Source of the DNA: Mimachlamys varia
Taxonomy: Eukaryota > Mollusca > Bivalvia > Pectinida > Pectinidae
DNA length: 64,000 nucleotides
Direction: 5' to 3'
NCBI GenBank assembly: GCA_947623455.1
Contig: OX392529.1
Span: 53,649,186 to 53,713,185, forward strand
How positions within the stretch are numbered: position 1 is the first letter of the stretch; every line of letters starts with the position of its first letter. The translations under genes were made by a program, and so were the position numbers. This document shows positions 25,301-40,300 of the stretch, piece by piece. Below the pieces are notes generated by a model. It was not told where the DNA came from. It saw nothing but the letters and a program-made list of their open reading frames with translations, and did no database searches.

Positions 25301-28300
25301 GCACATATACACAAACGTACCCTGCATCCGGCACATATACACAAACATACCCTGCGTCCGGCACATATACACAAACGTACCCTGCGTCCGGCACACGTAC
25401 ACAAACGTACGCTGCGTCCGGTACATATACACAAACGTACCCTGCGTCCGGTACATATACACAAACGTACCCTGCGTCCGGTACACATACACAAACATAC
25501 CCTGCGTCCGGTACACATACACAAACGTACCCCGCGTCCGGTACATATACATAAACGTACCCTGCGTCCGGTACATATACACAAACGTACCCTGCGTCCG
25601 GTACACATACATAAACGTACCCTGCGTCCGGTACATTTACACAAACGTACCCTGCGTCCGGCACATATACACAAACGTACCCTGCGTCCGGTACACATAC
25701 ACAAACATACCCTGCGTCCGGTACACATACACAAACATACCCTGCGTCCGGTACATATACACCAAGATACCCTGCGACCGGTACATATACACAAACATAC
25801 CCTGCGCCCGGTACATATACACAAACATACCCTGCGTCCGGTACATATACACAAACATACCCTGCGGCGGTTACATATACACAAACATACCCTGCGGCCG
25901 GCACATATACACAAACATGCCCTGCGTCCGGTACATATACACAAACATACCCTGCGGCCGGTACATATACACCAAGATACCCTGCGGCCGGTACATATAC
26001 ACAAACATACCCTGCGTCCGGTACATATACACAAACATACCCTGCGGCCGGTACATATACACAAACATACCCTGCGGCGGTTACATATACACAAACATAC
26101 CCTGCGGCCGGCACATATACACAAACATGCCCTGCGTCCGGTACATATACACAAACGTACCCTGCGTCCGGTACATATACACAAACGTACCCTGCGTCCG
26201 GCACATATAAACAAACATACCCTGCGTCCGGTACATATACACAAACGTACCCTGCGTCCGGTTCATATACACAAACATACCCTTCGTCCGGCACATATAC
26301 ACAAACATACCCTGCGTCCGGCACATATACACAAACATACCCTGCGTCCGGTACATATACACAAACGTACCCTGCGTCCGGCACATATACACAAACATAC
26401 CCTGCGTCCGGTACATATACACAAACATACCCTGCGTCTGACACATATACACAAACATATCCTGCGTCCGGCACATATACACAAACATACCCTGCGTCCG
26501 GCACACATACACAAACGTACCCTGCGTCCGGCACACACACAACAATATACCCTGCGTCCTGCACACATACAACAATATACCCTGCGTCCTGCACACATAC
26601 AACAATATACCCTGCGTCCTGCACGCATACAACAATATACCCTGCGTCCGGCACACATACACAAACATACTCTGCGTCCGGTACACATACACCAACATAC
26701 CCTGCGTCCTGCACACATACAACAATATACCTTGCGCTCGGCACACATACACAAACATACTCTGCGTCCGGTACACATACACCAACATACCCTGCGTCCT
26801 GCACACATACAACAACACACCCTGCATCCGGCACACATTCACGCATGCACAAATAACACGGAAGTACGTCCGTAGTTGATAGTAGCTATACATTGGACAT
26901 TAAACTAAATAAAAACCAAATTAAACTTACATGCTTATCACTACCCAGCTACCATCAAATACTATACCGATAGCGTTTACGATTCAGATGATCTCGGACC
27001 AGGATTGACTTGATATGATTTCTATTCAAAATCGTTTTTCTAAGATCAGAAATGTCCTACAAACGTTAGAGAGCATATCATATTTGAGAATATATATAGG
27101 AATTGCGAATTTGGATAGGAAAAAAATGTATTTTCTCGATTAATTTTTTGAGATTGAGATTTGGAAAAAGATTATGTATAATCTGTAAAACGCAAGTGTA
27201 TTTGTACTTGAGGTTCAATGTAGATATCTCAAAAGCATAAAATGACGAAACATTTAGCAGTTTCACAATACCATGATTGCTAATTGATGTTGTTTTATTA
27301 TTCCGCAATGTACAAATGATTAATCACCTGCAAGCATTTTATTCAGGCTGGCAGGCTTAATAATTAATGTTTACCTAAATGATTAATCATATTTTGCAGA
27401 CGGCTTCCAATCTAGAGTCTGCCGCATTTTCTAAAGAGGTTGCCAAAAACATCACAACCAGATTTTCGAACTGGAACACTTTCACGAACTCAACTGTAAG
27501 AAGACAATTCCAGAAGCTTGTTGACATAGGGTTCGCAGCTATAAACGACACGGAGAAACTGAAATCAGTAAGTATATACATTGTCAGTGATGTTTTCTTT
27601 AAAGGTGAAATTAAATTGATTTCTCTTGAAAAAAGATTAACCTCACAAACAGTTTGGTCAATAACAGGAGAACCCCCCTCCCCCCTCCCACCTCCCCCCA
27701 AAAATATCACCAAAACAAAAAGATCTTGTAAATGATTATATCCCCCACGCCAAAAAATGTATGATTATCAAAACAGATGGATAACATTGTCGGAAACCCA
27801 CGATAAACTACTCTTACGTTTGCATAACGTGGGCTAAAATAGATGGAAACCCCCGTTTTGGTACTAAAATAGAAGCCAACCATATCGATACTTTTATAAA
27901 CGATTACATACAGCCGGGACTTTCAGCCGGGGCATCCCGTTTAATTTGAAGCACCACCTGTCAACAAAACCTGTCGATTGTGTTATAATTGTGTCGATTG
28001 TGTTAGAATATAAGGTCCTACTATGCGGCGATTGACATCGGCGTCATGCCTACAGAAATATACTGGTAGTGGTCAAGGTAAAATGATCTAACAGAGTGTT
28101 AGTGGTCGAAATCTCTAAATAAACTTCTTTTCGGGGAAACGAGGATTTACATCTATGCTAGCCCACGGTATGCAAACGTCTGAGAAGTGTACCGTGGGTT
28201 TCCATGATGATGGATACTGTTAACAAATGTTAACAAACACAAAAGACATGTAGCGAAATATTTAAAAAACCTTGTGAAATTAATATTCATTGTAAAACGA

Positions 28301-31300
28301 AAATTTGCATTTGTAGTTATGTCTTTAAAACGGAGCAAGTATTTGACGATAATAATTATTCACTCACTCAAAATAAAACCTGCAATCCATGTAGCGCCTG
28401 TAGGTATATTTCTGAACAAAACCATGAGAGTTTAGAGGTACGATCTAATGATTTCAGATGAACACCACATACACTATTAATTCAGTATGTTTCTATGTAA
28501 AAGAAAGGAGTAAGGAAAAACAGATCTGCCCCATTTGGGTGTGAACAAGCGGCCGTTCGGTCTTTATTTTGACACCCTGCCGTTTTTCTAAAGGATAACT
28601 CCCACTTGCCGAGGCTGGTAAGGGGACCCGTACTCTCAACTTCTACACTATTCCCTCCTTTACCAGGTCTTTAACCCCCCAAAACAACAACAACCCAGGT
28701 TCGATATGTGTAAGGAAGCATCTCAATCACCTAATAATTATTTAAGCATTGATGACAATCTTTTTAAGTTTCATTGGGGTACATATTGTATGAAAAAAAA
28801 AATTGTTTGCAAACTGTATGAATCCGCGTAGCGGATTCTTACAAAAGTTTGCAAGCAAAAGTTTTTTCATACCCAAATGAAACTAAAAAAAATTGTTATC
28901 AATGCTTATAATTAATTTTTGAAACTTATTTTCAAATCTAAAACATGTTTATGTACAATTTGACTGATCTAACAACAGATTATTAATTTACAAATCAATG
29001 CGTAACGTCAATTGCCGTATTGTGACGTTACACTTTTCACGCCATAGAGGTATGAATTAAAAAAAAAAAATCTCAACCGATCAGAAAGCCGCATTCTGCA
29101 TACAATCAATGAAAAATTAATTATATTGATATAGCTTTAAAGTGGTCAGCGGCAGATACTATGCAACAAGAAGGAGGAATGAAACAAAAGCAAATCTGCC
29201 CCACCAGGGTTCAAAATAGTGGCTCTTCAGTTTCTTCATGTACTAAAATGTTATGCAACGATTGTAAACGGTCATAAATTGCAGCAACGAACTTCGCAAA
29301 TACCATGTAACTTTTTGTTTAGCTCGTAGAAGATTCTTTGCCATAACTTCATAAGTAAATAATCCACGACGTAAATAACACACAAACTAGTTTAAAGGGG
29401 CTATATACGCATTGTAGTGTTCTTGGCTGATGTACCGGGGCGAAGAATATTGAATAGTAAAGATAGTGTCGTCGCTGGGATTCGAAACCGGGTCCTTTGG
29501 CTCTGCAGCCCGTTGCTCTACCGCTGGGCTAAAGGGATATTCCCTACAGTTCACGCGTGTAAGACGACCTAATCAATGCACATCTTTTACAATATTTCCC
29601 CATTTTTAAACGCCAATCCTGGCTCTTTGACTGCTCGCCACGGGTTCTCCAATTCCCTACCTTGAACGAGAAGAGTCAACGACACTAGTATGTACATTTA
29701 ACAGGATAATGAATAGTGATACAGATATTTTCGTTGGTGGAATTCAAATCTCGCGACCTTTGGCTCTCCAGCCTGATGCGCTACTGCTGAGCTACACGTA
29801 ATGAGAATCTCCGTACAGCTGACGCTTGTATGTCAATATAATTTTCAATATTTGCATTACAATTACAATAAATTGAAACCATCCACGAATGAATAGAAAA
29901 CTTACAGTAAAATGTTTTCAACTCAAATACAGAAATTATCTTAAACATATCTTATATTTCCAGATTTCCACATTGGAGGCAGAGTTAACGGGTATATACA
30001 GTACCGGTGAGGTGTGTCTAGAAGATTTCGGAAAAGGATGTATGGCTCTCGAACCAGGTGAGTTACCAAGGAAGATACATCTTCGATATCCAGGGATTAC
30101 GCTCACCTACGCTCTCTACATCCTCGATATCCAGGGATTACGCTCATCCACACTCTCTATATCCTCGATATCCAGGGATTATGCTCACCTACACTCTCTA
30201 CACCCCTGGAATCTGTCATGGCAAAACTGAAGGCATGGTCAGGTAAAAACAATTGGCCTATCGCTAGGCTGACTCCTCCCTTTTAGTGATCACAAGGGAG
30301 CCGAAACTGAATGCAAAGCCTGACAATATTTGCTGTTATGTGACCGCAAGATTCTTTTGTCGTCCATATAAAGGGTCGAACCAGGGGCGTAGAGAGCGTA
30401 GGTGTGCGTTACCCCATTATATCGAGAATGATTCCAGTGGTGTAGAGGTCGAAGGTGAGCATGTTCCCATGATATCGAGGATGGTTCCAGAGGTGTAGAG
30501 AGCGTAGGTGTGCGTTACCCCATTATATCGAGAATTATTCCAGGGGTGTAGAGGGCGAAGGTGAGCGTAACCCCTGGATATCGAGGATGAGTACAGGGTG
30601 TAGATGGGATAAGTGGATATCGAGGATGGTTGATCCCTTACGGTCATCGCCGTAAGGACATTGTACATCAAACGACAGTGAATTGTCATTATATTAAAAT
30701 ATCTATTGAATTATCATGAAAGTACTTCTGTTCTTCGGAAATTAGTTTAGAAGCAAGCATCTCTTCAATTTGCCGTTTCTTGAAACTGTGGCGGCGAGTG
30801 GGGTGCAATCTTAAATAGATTTTAAACACTTCAATCAGGGTCAGTTCATGCACGCAATATAATCGACTTTTCATTCCTTTGATCAATCAATCGAGAAATT
30901 ACGTATTTTCTCGTTTACGGAAAGTGCCGACGGTTCCCGATTGTCCCGTGATCTCCACACCAACCTAATTCCGTTATCCTGTTTATCAATTTTATTCATT
31001 CGGACTTAAGAGCTTAATATGTTTTTATTTTCCAACTACAAGGGTTGACGGACTTGATGGCAGAGAGTAGAAACTACCAGGAACTGCTGGCTGCCTGGAA
31101 GGGATGGCGCGACGCTACGGGGAAGAAAATGAAGTCCAAGTACACACAATTTGTTAACGTCATGAATGAGGCCATTGCTTTTAGTGGTATGACGTGTACA
31201 CATTTCTAATTTTGTTTCTATTATGAAGAAATACAAAACCTATTTTTTTTAACTCGACATACTTTTAATGAATGTATTTGATAAATTGCGCATGATCGTA

Positions 31301-34300
31301 TCTAATTTTAAGTGCTCGGATACATAGGCTATAATCCTTAAATTTCTCCGGAATTTTAGCCCACCATCTGATAATGGACGGCTGTTCAAAACGTCATGTG
31401 TCCGTTGTCCGTCCATCGTTTCGGTGTCTGTCAGGCGTCCGTCGTTCCTTCTTGCTATATCATGAGAAGTGCAAAATCGATCATTATCAGTTTTCATATG
31501 CGGTTCCCATTGGTCCCAAGTTGGACCCTTTTGATTTTTAGACTGATCTGAAAAACAAAAATGGCTTACATGTGGCAACCTGGGATTTCGACATTTGACA
31601 ATTTGTTACCTTTATTTCTTGAGAAGCGCTAGATGGATTTTTCTTACATATGACATGGAAGTTCCTTTTCTATATATTTTTTTGTCTTTTTGATTATTTA
31701 TATTACAAGAAATTGCTTATTTGTATTGATAAGAAAACATATGCTGCATGGATTTCTGATTTTTATATGCAGGTTTCAATGACACCGGAGAATACTGGAA
31801 ATCGTGGTATGAGACGCCAACTTTTGAGCAGGACGTTAAAAATCTGTATGAACAGTTACGTCCCTTGTATGAAAATCTCCACGCATACGTCCGCCGGAAG
31901 TTGATGAACAAATACGGAAAGCAGTACTTTCCCGATAACGGACACATCCCCGCACACTTGTTTGGTAAAAAAAAAAATATATATATATACGTTTAGCTGG
32001 GGCTTCCGAAGTAACCGGCTTCCGTAGTTTCGTCATTAATCTTAAATAAACTATTCTAAGCTGTTCCACTTGTACAAATAGTTCACCCAAGAGGAAAACA
32101 TTTGTTTAATTTTTTTTCTAATTGATAATGTGAGAAAGCAGCAAGCACGCAAATTTATTATATGCTTCTTTCATTTGGCATTCATAGGTAATATGATACC
32201 AACTTGACAAAGACACATTTAGTCATGTCCCGTAGGCATTCATATTTTCTGTGAATGACAATTGAAAGCAGTTCAATATTTATATTGATGACGTCATCAG
32301 GGTTCTCATTAAAAGCTGGTTGCCGGCAAAAGTAGCCTGTTATTCAACAACTTTGAACCGGCTACTTTTCAGAATTTTATATATGTCAACATTACAGAAT
32401 GTGAAAAATCAACCAGCTATTCTTTCGAAGTCAACCAATTATTGCAAACTTAGTGAGAACACTGGTCATAAGTAATTGGTTTCAAACTGTATTCATGCTG
32501 TATTCATAGTCTAGTGTTTGTTATTTTCAGTTGGTATATTCATAAAGATGAGAAACAATCAGAATGTAGATATTTGCAAATATACCGTACCCCACCTTGA
32601 GCAGGTTTTCATTGATCGTGAATTTTAAAAGTGCCACATTGTTGAATGAAAATTATGTCAAATTTCTGCATATATAAAATTGCTATGTGGCAGGTTTACT
32701 TGCAACCGATAAAACAGCAATATAATGCAGACAGAGAAATTTCAATCAGCGGGAAAAGATTTATGAATTTTTCGCATTCGGGAAATCCTTGTGCTAAAAA
32801 TATTAAATCTCGCTTGAGATTTAGATTACTCAATCTTCATCACACAGAGGTGATGGATTCTATTCATGTCCAACTTGTACATGGATAGTTTGAATCACGA
32901 GTTATTGAGTTTTGTATTTGCCAACTACCAATTTCCTTCCTTTCCATCATTCTGAGTAACTTTATTTATTTTTAGGAAACATGTGGTCTCAGGACTGGGC
33001 CAATATATACGACCTTGTAGAACCATATCCAGAAGCTACCAGCGTGGACGTTACTGCTAAGATGTTGGAGCTGGTAACTAACAGTAATCGAACTCTACAC
33101 CATACTCTCTATATCCAAGGGTTACGCTCATCAACGCTCTCTACACCCATGGAATCACACTAGATATCCAAGGGCTACGCTCACTACTGTACTGCCCTCT
33201 ACACTCCTGGGATCATTCTAGAAAACAAGGGGTTACGCTCCCCAAGGCTCTCTACACCCCTGGAATCACACTAGATATCCTTAGTTACGCTCATCAACGC
33301 TCTCTACACCCATGGAATCACACTAGATATCCAAGGGCTACGCTCACTACTGTACTGCCCTCTACACCCCTGCGATCATTCTAGAAAACAAGGGGTTACG
33401 CTCCCCAAGGCTCTCTACACCCCTGGAATCACACTAGATATCCTTAGTTACGCTCACCAACGCTCTCTCCAACCCTGGAATCATTTTAAATAACCACTGA
33501 TTACGCTCACCAACCCTCTCTACACCCCTTGAATCACATTAGATATCCAGAGGTAACGCTAACCAACGCTCTCCACACCCATGGAATCATCCCAGATACC
33601 CATAGGTTACGCTTACCAACGCTCTCTACACCCATGGAATCAAACTATATATCCAAGGGTTACGCTCACCACTGCTCTCTACACCCCTGGAATCAAACTA
33701 TATATCCAAGGGTTACGCTCGCCACTGTCCTCTACACCCCTGAAATCATTCTAGATAACCAAGGGTTAACCTCACCAACGCTCTCTACACCCCTGGAATC
33801 ACACTAGATATCCAGGGGTTATGCTCAACACTGCTCTCTACACCCCTGGAATCACACTAGATATCCAAGGGTTACGCTCACAAACGTTCTCTACACCCTT
33901 GGAATCACACCTAGATATCCATATGTTACGCTCACCAACGCTCTCTACACCCCTTGAATCACATTAGATATCCAGGGGTAACGCTTACCAACGCTCTCCA
34001 CACCACTGGAATCATCCCAGATATCCATAGGTTACGCTTACCAACGCTCTCTACACTCATGGAATCAAACTTTATATCCAAGGGTTACGCTCACCACTGC
34101 TCTCTACACCCCTGGAATCAAACTATATATCCAAGGGTTACACTCGCCATTGTCCTCTACACCCCTGAAATCGTTCTAGATAACCAGGGGTTACGCTCAA
34201 CACTGCTCTCTACACCCCTGGAATCACACTAGATATCCAAGGGTTACGCTCACAAACGTTCTTTACACCCCTGGAATCACACTAGATATCCAGGGTAACG

Positions 34301-37300
34301 CTCAGAAACGCTCTCTACACTCCTGGAACATGTCATGGCAAAATATAAGGATCCAGTATGCAAAATTATGGTGATGATTGAGATCTGGTTCGTCCCTTTA
34401 AAGTATATCAAAATAATCTCGTGGTCACATAACGGTAAAAATTGCAAGCTTTGAAGTCAGTTGTGGCTCCTTTATAATCTTTAAAAGACAGGTATGCAGC
34501 CAAGCGACTGGTCAGGTTTTTTTTTTACCCGAGCGTGCCTTCAATTTTGTCATGACATATACATGTAGGTGAGCGTAAACACTTGATATATAGAGGATGA
34601 TAAAAAGTTTATTCATCGATTGTTTATGCAACCGATAAACTTTCATTGAAAGTATAGTATTAATGTAATTATGTACTGGCATACAGTTATTAAAAGGTCG
34701 CTTTACGGTATTATATACTATTTTATTTCATGAATTTTTCACCTCAAACTTTTGTCAATCTGTCGCGATGGTTTCTACTTATCTCGACAAAACTAATTGC
34801 ATGTCGGACAGAAGCAAATTTGGGTCGAGATCGATTTGTCGTTGTAGGACTTCATAACCGGTTTATCTGTGATTAACAAAATAAGAAGTGAGAAAATACA
34901 TTATGCTGAGGGTTTTCTTTGTTTTAATGAAATTATGAGTGCATCCTATCAACTCATATTTATCTACGCAACAAACTATTTCCAAACACAGGTTTATTCG
35001 ATTTTATCAAGTTCGTCTTGATAGAAATTTATTACGATAACAGTAGAAAATAAACACAGAAATGTCCCACAATAGGGTACTAGTATTGGTAAGTATTATT
35101 ATCTGTTACCAGGGATACAACATCACACATATGTACCGGGTGGCGGAGGAGTTCTTCACTTCGATCGGCCTCGACCCTATGCCGGCGGATTTCTGGACCA
35201 AATCAATGCTGGAGAAACCGCCAAACCGAGAAGTAGTTTGCCACGCTTCCGCCTGGGACTTCTATGACGGACATGATTTTAGGTAGGCCTCTTCTCTAGA
35301 ACTGCTCGTAAAAATTTAAACAATTTTCTAATCGAACAATCCCATTTTCTCTCTCAATAATTATATATTTTATTGATACTATTTCAATTATAACGTCTAC
35401 TTTTTATCATGAAGACAATATCACATGTATTATACATCTCAGCAATAATTCCAACATAATGTTACAGCAGAACCTCGTTATCTCGAAGTCGTATTACTTG
35501 CGAAGACCGCGCTTAATTCGAATTATTTAGTCAGTCCCGTAGTAGAAATCGATTTTTTCTATGGTCATAGCCACTTCGAGATACCGAGATTTGAATGTAG
35601 TTTATACCAAACTCAACTTTACAATGATAATACTATTTTAGGCATTTCCCGAAAGTGTTGTTATTATCCTTGATAGGCCACAATGGTGGATATAAAAGAT
35701 GGACTTCCGGGAAGTGTTTTTTGCTATGAGTTGGCGCCATGTGACAATCGGATAACATTATTTCCATAATGACGTCCTGATTTCATGGCGTAAATTTGTT
35801 TCAAAAACACTTCCCGATGTAGTCGCGATATGGCAAGCAAGGGAGATAACAACACTTTTGAGATAGGCCTATACATTATGGATATATGAGTTATTGCCCT
35901 TGTTGATGCGACAAACCGCTTGTTTTAGGATAAAACAATGTACAACAGTAACCACTGACCAATTAAACACGGTTCACCACGAAATCGGTCACGTGATGTA
36001 TTATCTTGCGTACAAGAAGCTGCCATATATGTTTAGGAGGGGTGCAAATCCAGGTATTATTATGCAGGGGCGGAATGGGAATAATGGGTGTGGTGGTTTT
36101 AGCGCAGGGAATGGTTTTGACGGCGAAGCTTTGTACTAAACAAAATTATCAAAGCGGGAAAATAATTTGTTTCTCGTAAAACGCAGCTTTGCATGGATAG
36201 CCATAATATCAATGTGACGGTGGTGATGGTTAAGATAGGATTTACATATTTATTTTTCAACTTATACTGTAAAAACCAATATTTTCGCGCGTGTAATTTT
36301 TCTCTTAGTCAGCCTCCAAACTGTTCGCGGTGTTGAAATGTTCGCGCTGTCAGTCATGCTATTTAGTACTGTATACCTATAATACTATTATACACTGTAT
36401 AGTTTGAGTGGTATTAAATTTTTTCACGTGTTGATATATTCGCGGAGATTTATTTCCAGCGAAATAATAAAAAAAATTCCACACCGCAAAAAAATCCACT
36501 TTTACAGTAAATTGTAGCAGCTGAATTATTTAAAAAGCGTACAGATAATATGAGCAAATTATGTTTCATTTTTTTTAGTTAGGATATCTTACTTATGAAT
36601 TCATTGTGACCAATTTTATGTTAAGATCACAATTATATACCAGATATGATAAATATTATTTCTGTGGCTTACAATGTAACCTAAACATTATATTTTTCGC
36701 TTTAATGAAATACTGTCATTCCCAAAAATATTTTTTTTGCATTTCATTTAGTCGGCAACTTTAAACGTTCGAGTCTTAAAACTAAGTACTACCTCCTTTT
36801 ATTTACCAAATATAAAATTGTGCGTGAAAATTTATTGTTAGATTGATTTTGGTTCATTTCAAGGTTGAATCAAACCTCTGTTTACAACATTTAATTGTCA
36901 TTTCATCATAGACATGGTTGGTTTGTTTCATACTTAATTATATATTTATGTTTTAACAGAAACGTGTTCTATGATATCAAAAGTTTGTTTATTTATATTA
37001 CAGTGCATTCCTCTTTATATCATGTTGCATTTATCAGACAAAAACATGTTTTTCCCCCACTAACTAAAGTAAGCTATTTAATGTACATATATTATGCAGA
37101 TATTTCAATATATAGATAACACTATTTCAAATAAAAATCATTTTTGGGGTTATTTTGTATTTTTATGCATCATTTTGTACAAATTGTATCTGACATCATT
37201 GGAAATAACATAATTACTGGATATTTTATGTAATTGGTTAAAAAACATGATATTAGAGGAATTAACCTCAAAATACATGATATTAATTAACCAAATAAAA

Positions 37301-40300
37301 TTACATAGATTATAAAGAAAGAAAAATGGTGCTTGGGAAAAACATGATATAAAGAGGAATGTGATATAAACAGGGGTGATATTAAGTGGAGTCCAATGTA
37401 CCAGGTAGCGATCATCCTCGAGATCCAGGGGTTTCCTTCACCCATACACTCTCTTCATCCATTGAATGAATATGCCATGGTTAAAATGAGAGCACGAGAG
37501 ACCGTAAGTGAGCGTAACCCCTGGATATTGAGTCTGGAAGGGATTAAACAACTGCCCAACATTTAGTACAATTTAACTTTTTCAGCAACAGTTGAAATGT
37601 GTAGACAATAACGGGAATAATATGTTTATTTTCCGTGTTTATGCCAATGTGAGATGTCAATTAATTTTTTTTTTAATATTGAAATATTTGCAGTCGTATA
37701 TTTTTCAGGTTTTAGAATCTGTCAAATATTGTCTTCATGTTTTTTTTAAATTATCAGTATTCTAAGAAGAAATAATTAAAGCATTTATAATTAGCATTTT
37801 TTTGTCACTTAAAGTATAAGTATTTTCAGTTTAAAGGACTCACACAACTAAATAATTTACTGTATGTTATTACCAAACATTTTAGCTAACAACTGCAATA
37901 TTTAACCTTCCCAACTACTGATAACTCTAAAGATTCATAGATACATGCCTTACAAAGGCTACAAAACGAGTTTACTGGGATGTTTACTGGCAAAATGGGC
38001 TGTCACAATGTCCAGAAGTTGACATCCGGAAGTTTGAATGCAAAACCGGTACCGGTGACCCTAAAAAATGACTGATTGACCCTTTGCAAATCCGCATACA
38101 GACATGGAAATATATTAAAAGTATAAATGTTTCAAAAGGTAAGCATCTGTATATATCATTTATGCAAATATATGTCATCATTTCCTCGTTAAACTTCTTC
38201 AGTGGTCTAGGAATAAGCCAGAACTAATTTTATATAGAAACTATAGTTGCGCGAGTCCTTTATAGAGTTAAGGCATTCTTTCGAGATATTTGAGTTTTAT
38301 TGATTTTTAGAATCACCCATTGTACGGCTATAACAGTTGACAGTCTACTCACCGTTTTCCATGAGATGGGACATTTGGCTTATTACCAGCAATATAAACA
38401 TCTACCAATAGTTTACCGTCGGGGAGCTAACCCGGGTAAAATTTACCGTTATAGAGTTAAAGCAATATTTGGAGAGGTTTGAGTTTTTCCTGGTTTTTAG
38501 AATCACCCACTGTACGACTATAACAGCTGACAGCCTACTCACCGTTTCCCATGAGATGGGACATTTGGCTTACTACCTGCTTTATAAACATCTGCCGATA
38601 ATTCATCGCCGGGGAGCAAACCCGGGTAAAATTTATCGTTATGCAATATTCTGTCAATATATCATTTTTTGAGCTATTTTTATTTTTGTGATGCATATTA
38701 ACTCATTTCTAATATTCTTAAAGGCCCAATATACGTAACTTCAGAAAATTTTCGTGATTCTGAAAAATTCTGAAAAAAACCCATTTGATAACCATGCAAA
38801 AAAATAAGCCTAAAAAGTAGTAAACCTGAGCGGTAACTAACAAGAAACTCTTGACAGAAAAATCCGAAAAATTGGAAATAACTCACTTCAACAACAAGCC
38901 GAAGTCAGAAGACAGTTGAAAATGGACGCGTGTTTTTAAAACCGAATTTCAATTGCTGCTGTACCGGTAATCGCGTAAGAATTCATCTTGAATATTGCTG
39001 ATATCAGTTTATCCGAACTAAATCTATGAATATAAAAAAAATATTAGGCTTGATTTTCGCTTCAAGTTTTGTCAAAAGTCACGTATATTGGGCCTTTAAC
39101 GCAGACGTGTTACATTGTAAATGTGCATTAATATATACCAAATGGCTGGTGTTATTACATGTCAATCGTATTGATGCCCTGTTAATGTATATGTATTTAT
39201 TTATATTGCATTTAATGAATGGACATCACATCTGTTTTGATGTTTAGTATTGATTTTGTGATTTGTAAAAACCACCAAACGTGTACTAATGTATAGTGTT
39301 AATTGTTGTTGTTTATTATCATTTTTTAAAATCGTCAAATACATACTAAAGTGAAGTGTTGATGTCCCGTATTGGTGCATCCTTGATATCCAGCGGTTAC
39401 GATCACCTACGCTCTCTACGCCCCTGGTCTATATCATGGCAAAACTGAAAGCACGCTCAGGAAAAAAACAACTGACAAATCCCTAGGTTGCTTGTCCTTT
39501 AGTATAACAAAAGAGATGCAACCGACTTTAAAGCTTGTAAATTTTTACCGGTATTCGAGAACGAGATGTTTTTGATGTACATCAAATGGTCGAACAAGTT
39601 TTCTTGCCCCATCAACAAGGTGGTGTACACAGAGCCTTCAGTTTTGCCATGACATAATCCAGGGGTGTAGAGAGCGTAGGTGATCGTAACCCCTGGATAT
39701 CGAGGATTGTATTTGTGTTGTGTGTGCTTATATTGACATTTATGATACTATATGATGACATGTTATTTCGTTTTTAGTATTTCGGTATAAAGTCTGTTGT
39801 CGCACGAAGTGATGCTGTTTAAACACACAAAACTAAACCAGAAATTCACACGTTTAAAAGTGTAAAGGAAATATCTTTAACCGTTTGTAGCAAAAAATAT
39901 TTGAACAAAATTAAAAACACCAATGTACGAACGTACAGGGATTGAGTCATGTACCAAACCCCCAACAATGTCGAAACAAATCAGAGAATACCAAAGCCAA
40001 ACCAAAATCGATTAAACTAGGGGCAAAATAGGAACAAAGGAAAGATGTACATGCAGACTCTCGTAAAAGCACAAGAGAATAAGACCAGGTGTTCCGGAAG
40101 GGTGAAACATTTTCATATTATTTATTATTGCCTTTGTAAGGGGTTTCTTCCAATTAGCCGCAAGCAATGACCCTTTTGAGACAAATAATTGGATTCAACA
40201 TCTAGAAGTTTTCCGACTTCAATTATATTACCTCACGATCGTTGGTATCAAAACTTATCACTAGTTGTGTCAATGTGGTTATTATTATGGTATATCACTT

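Larger units (their letters stand above)
13357..27399 (+). other. ACE-A intron 1 (14 kb), mostly repeats
   Basis: Contents in order: FB element with amplified arm (13879-15126), DR1-bearing repeat (15790-16440), SINE (16785-16938), MITE 1 (17169-17382), palindromic array (18723-19015), inverted copy of part of the DR1 repeat (19206-19287), MITE 2 (20085-20466), a TTTTCGC-type MITE (21539-21776), MITE 3 (22229-22613) and the 30-bp minisatellite (23700-26850). No convincing nested gene was found. Frames at 17682-18056 and 19201-19509 have no recognisable motif. Confidence 0.7.

Noticed and set aside
23661..26893. Very long open frames (up to 588 codons) on both strands with ten-residue periodic translations
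   Set aside because: They follow from a 30-bp tandem repeat with few stops; competing frames are equally open, and there is no domain, signal or splice support.
29472..29537. tRNA-Cys gene
   Set aside because: It has a related decayed copy 260 bases away sharing the same tail, and poor acceptor pairing; a SINE head fits better.
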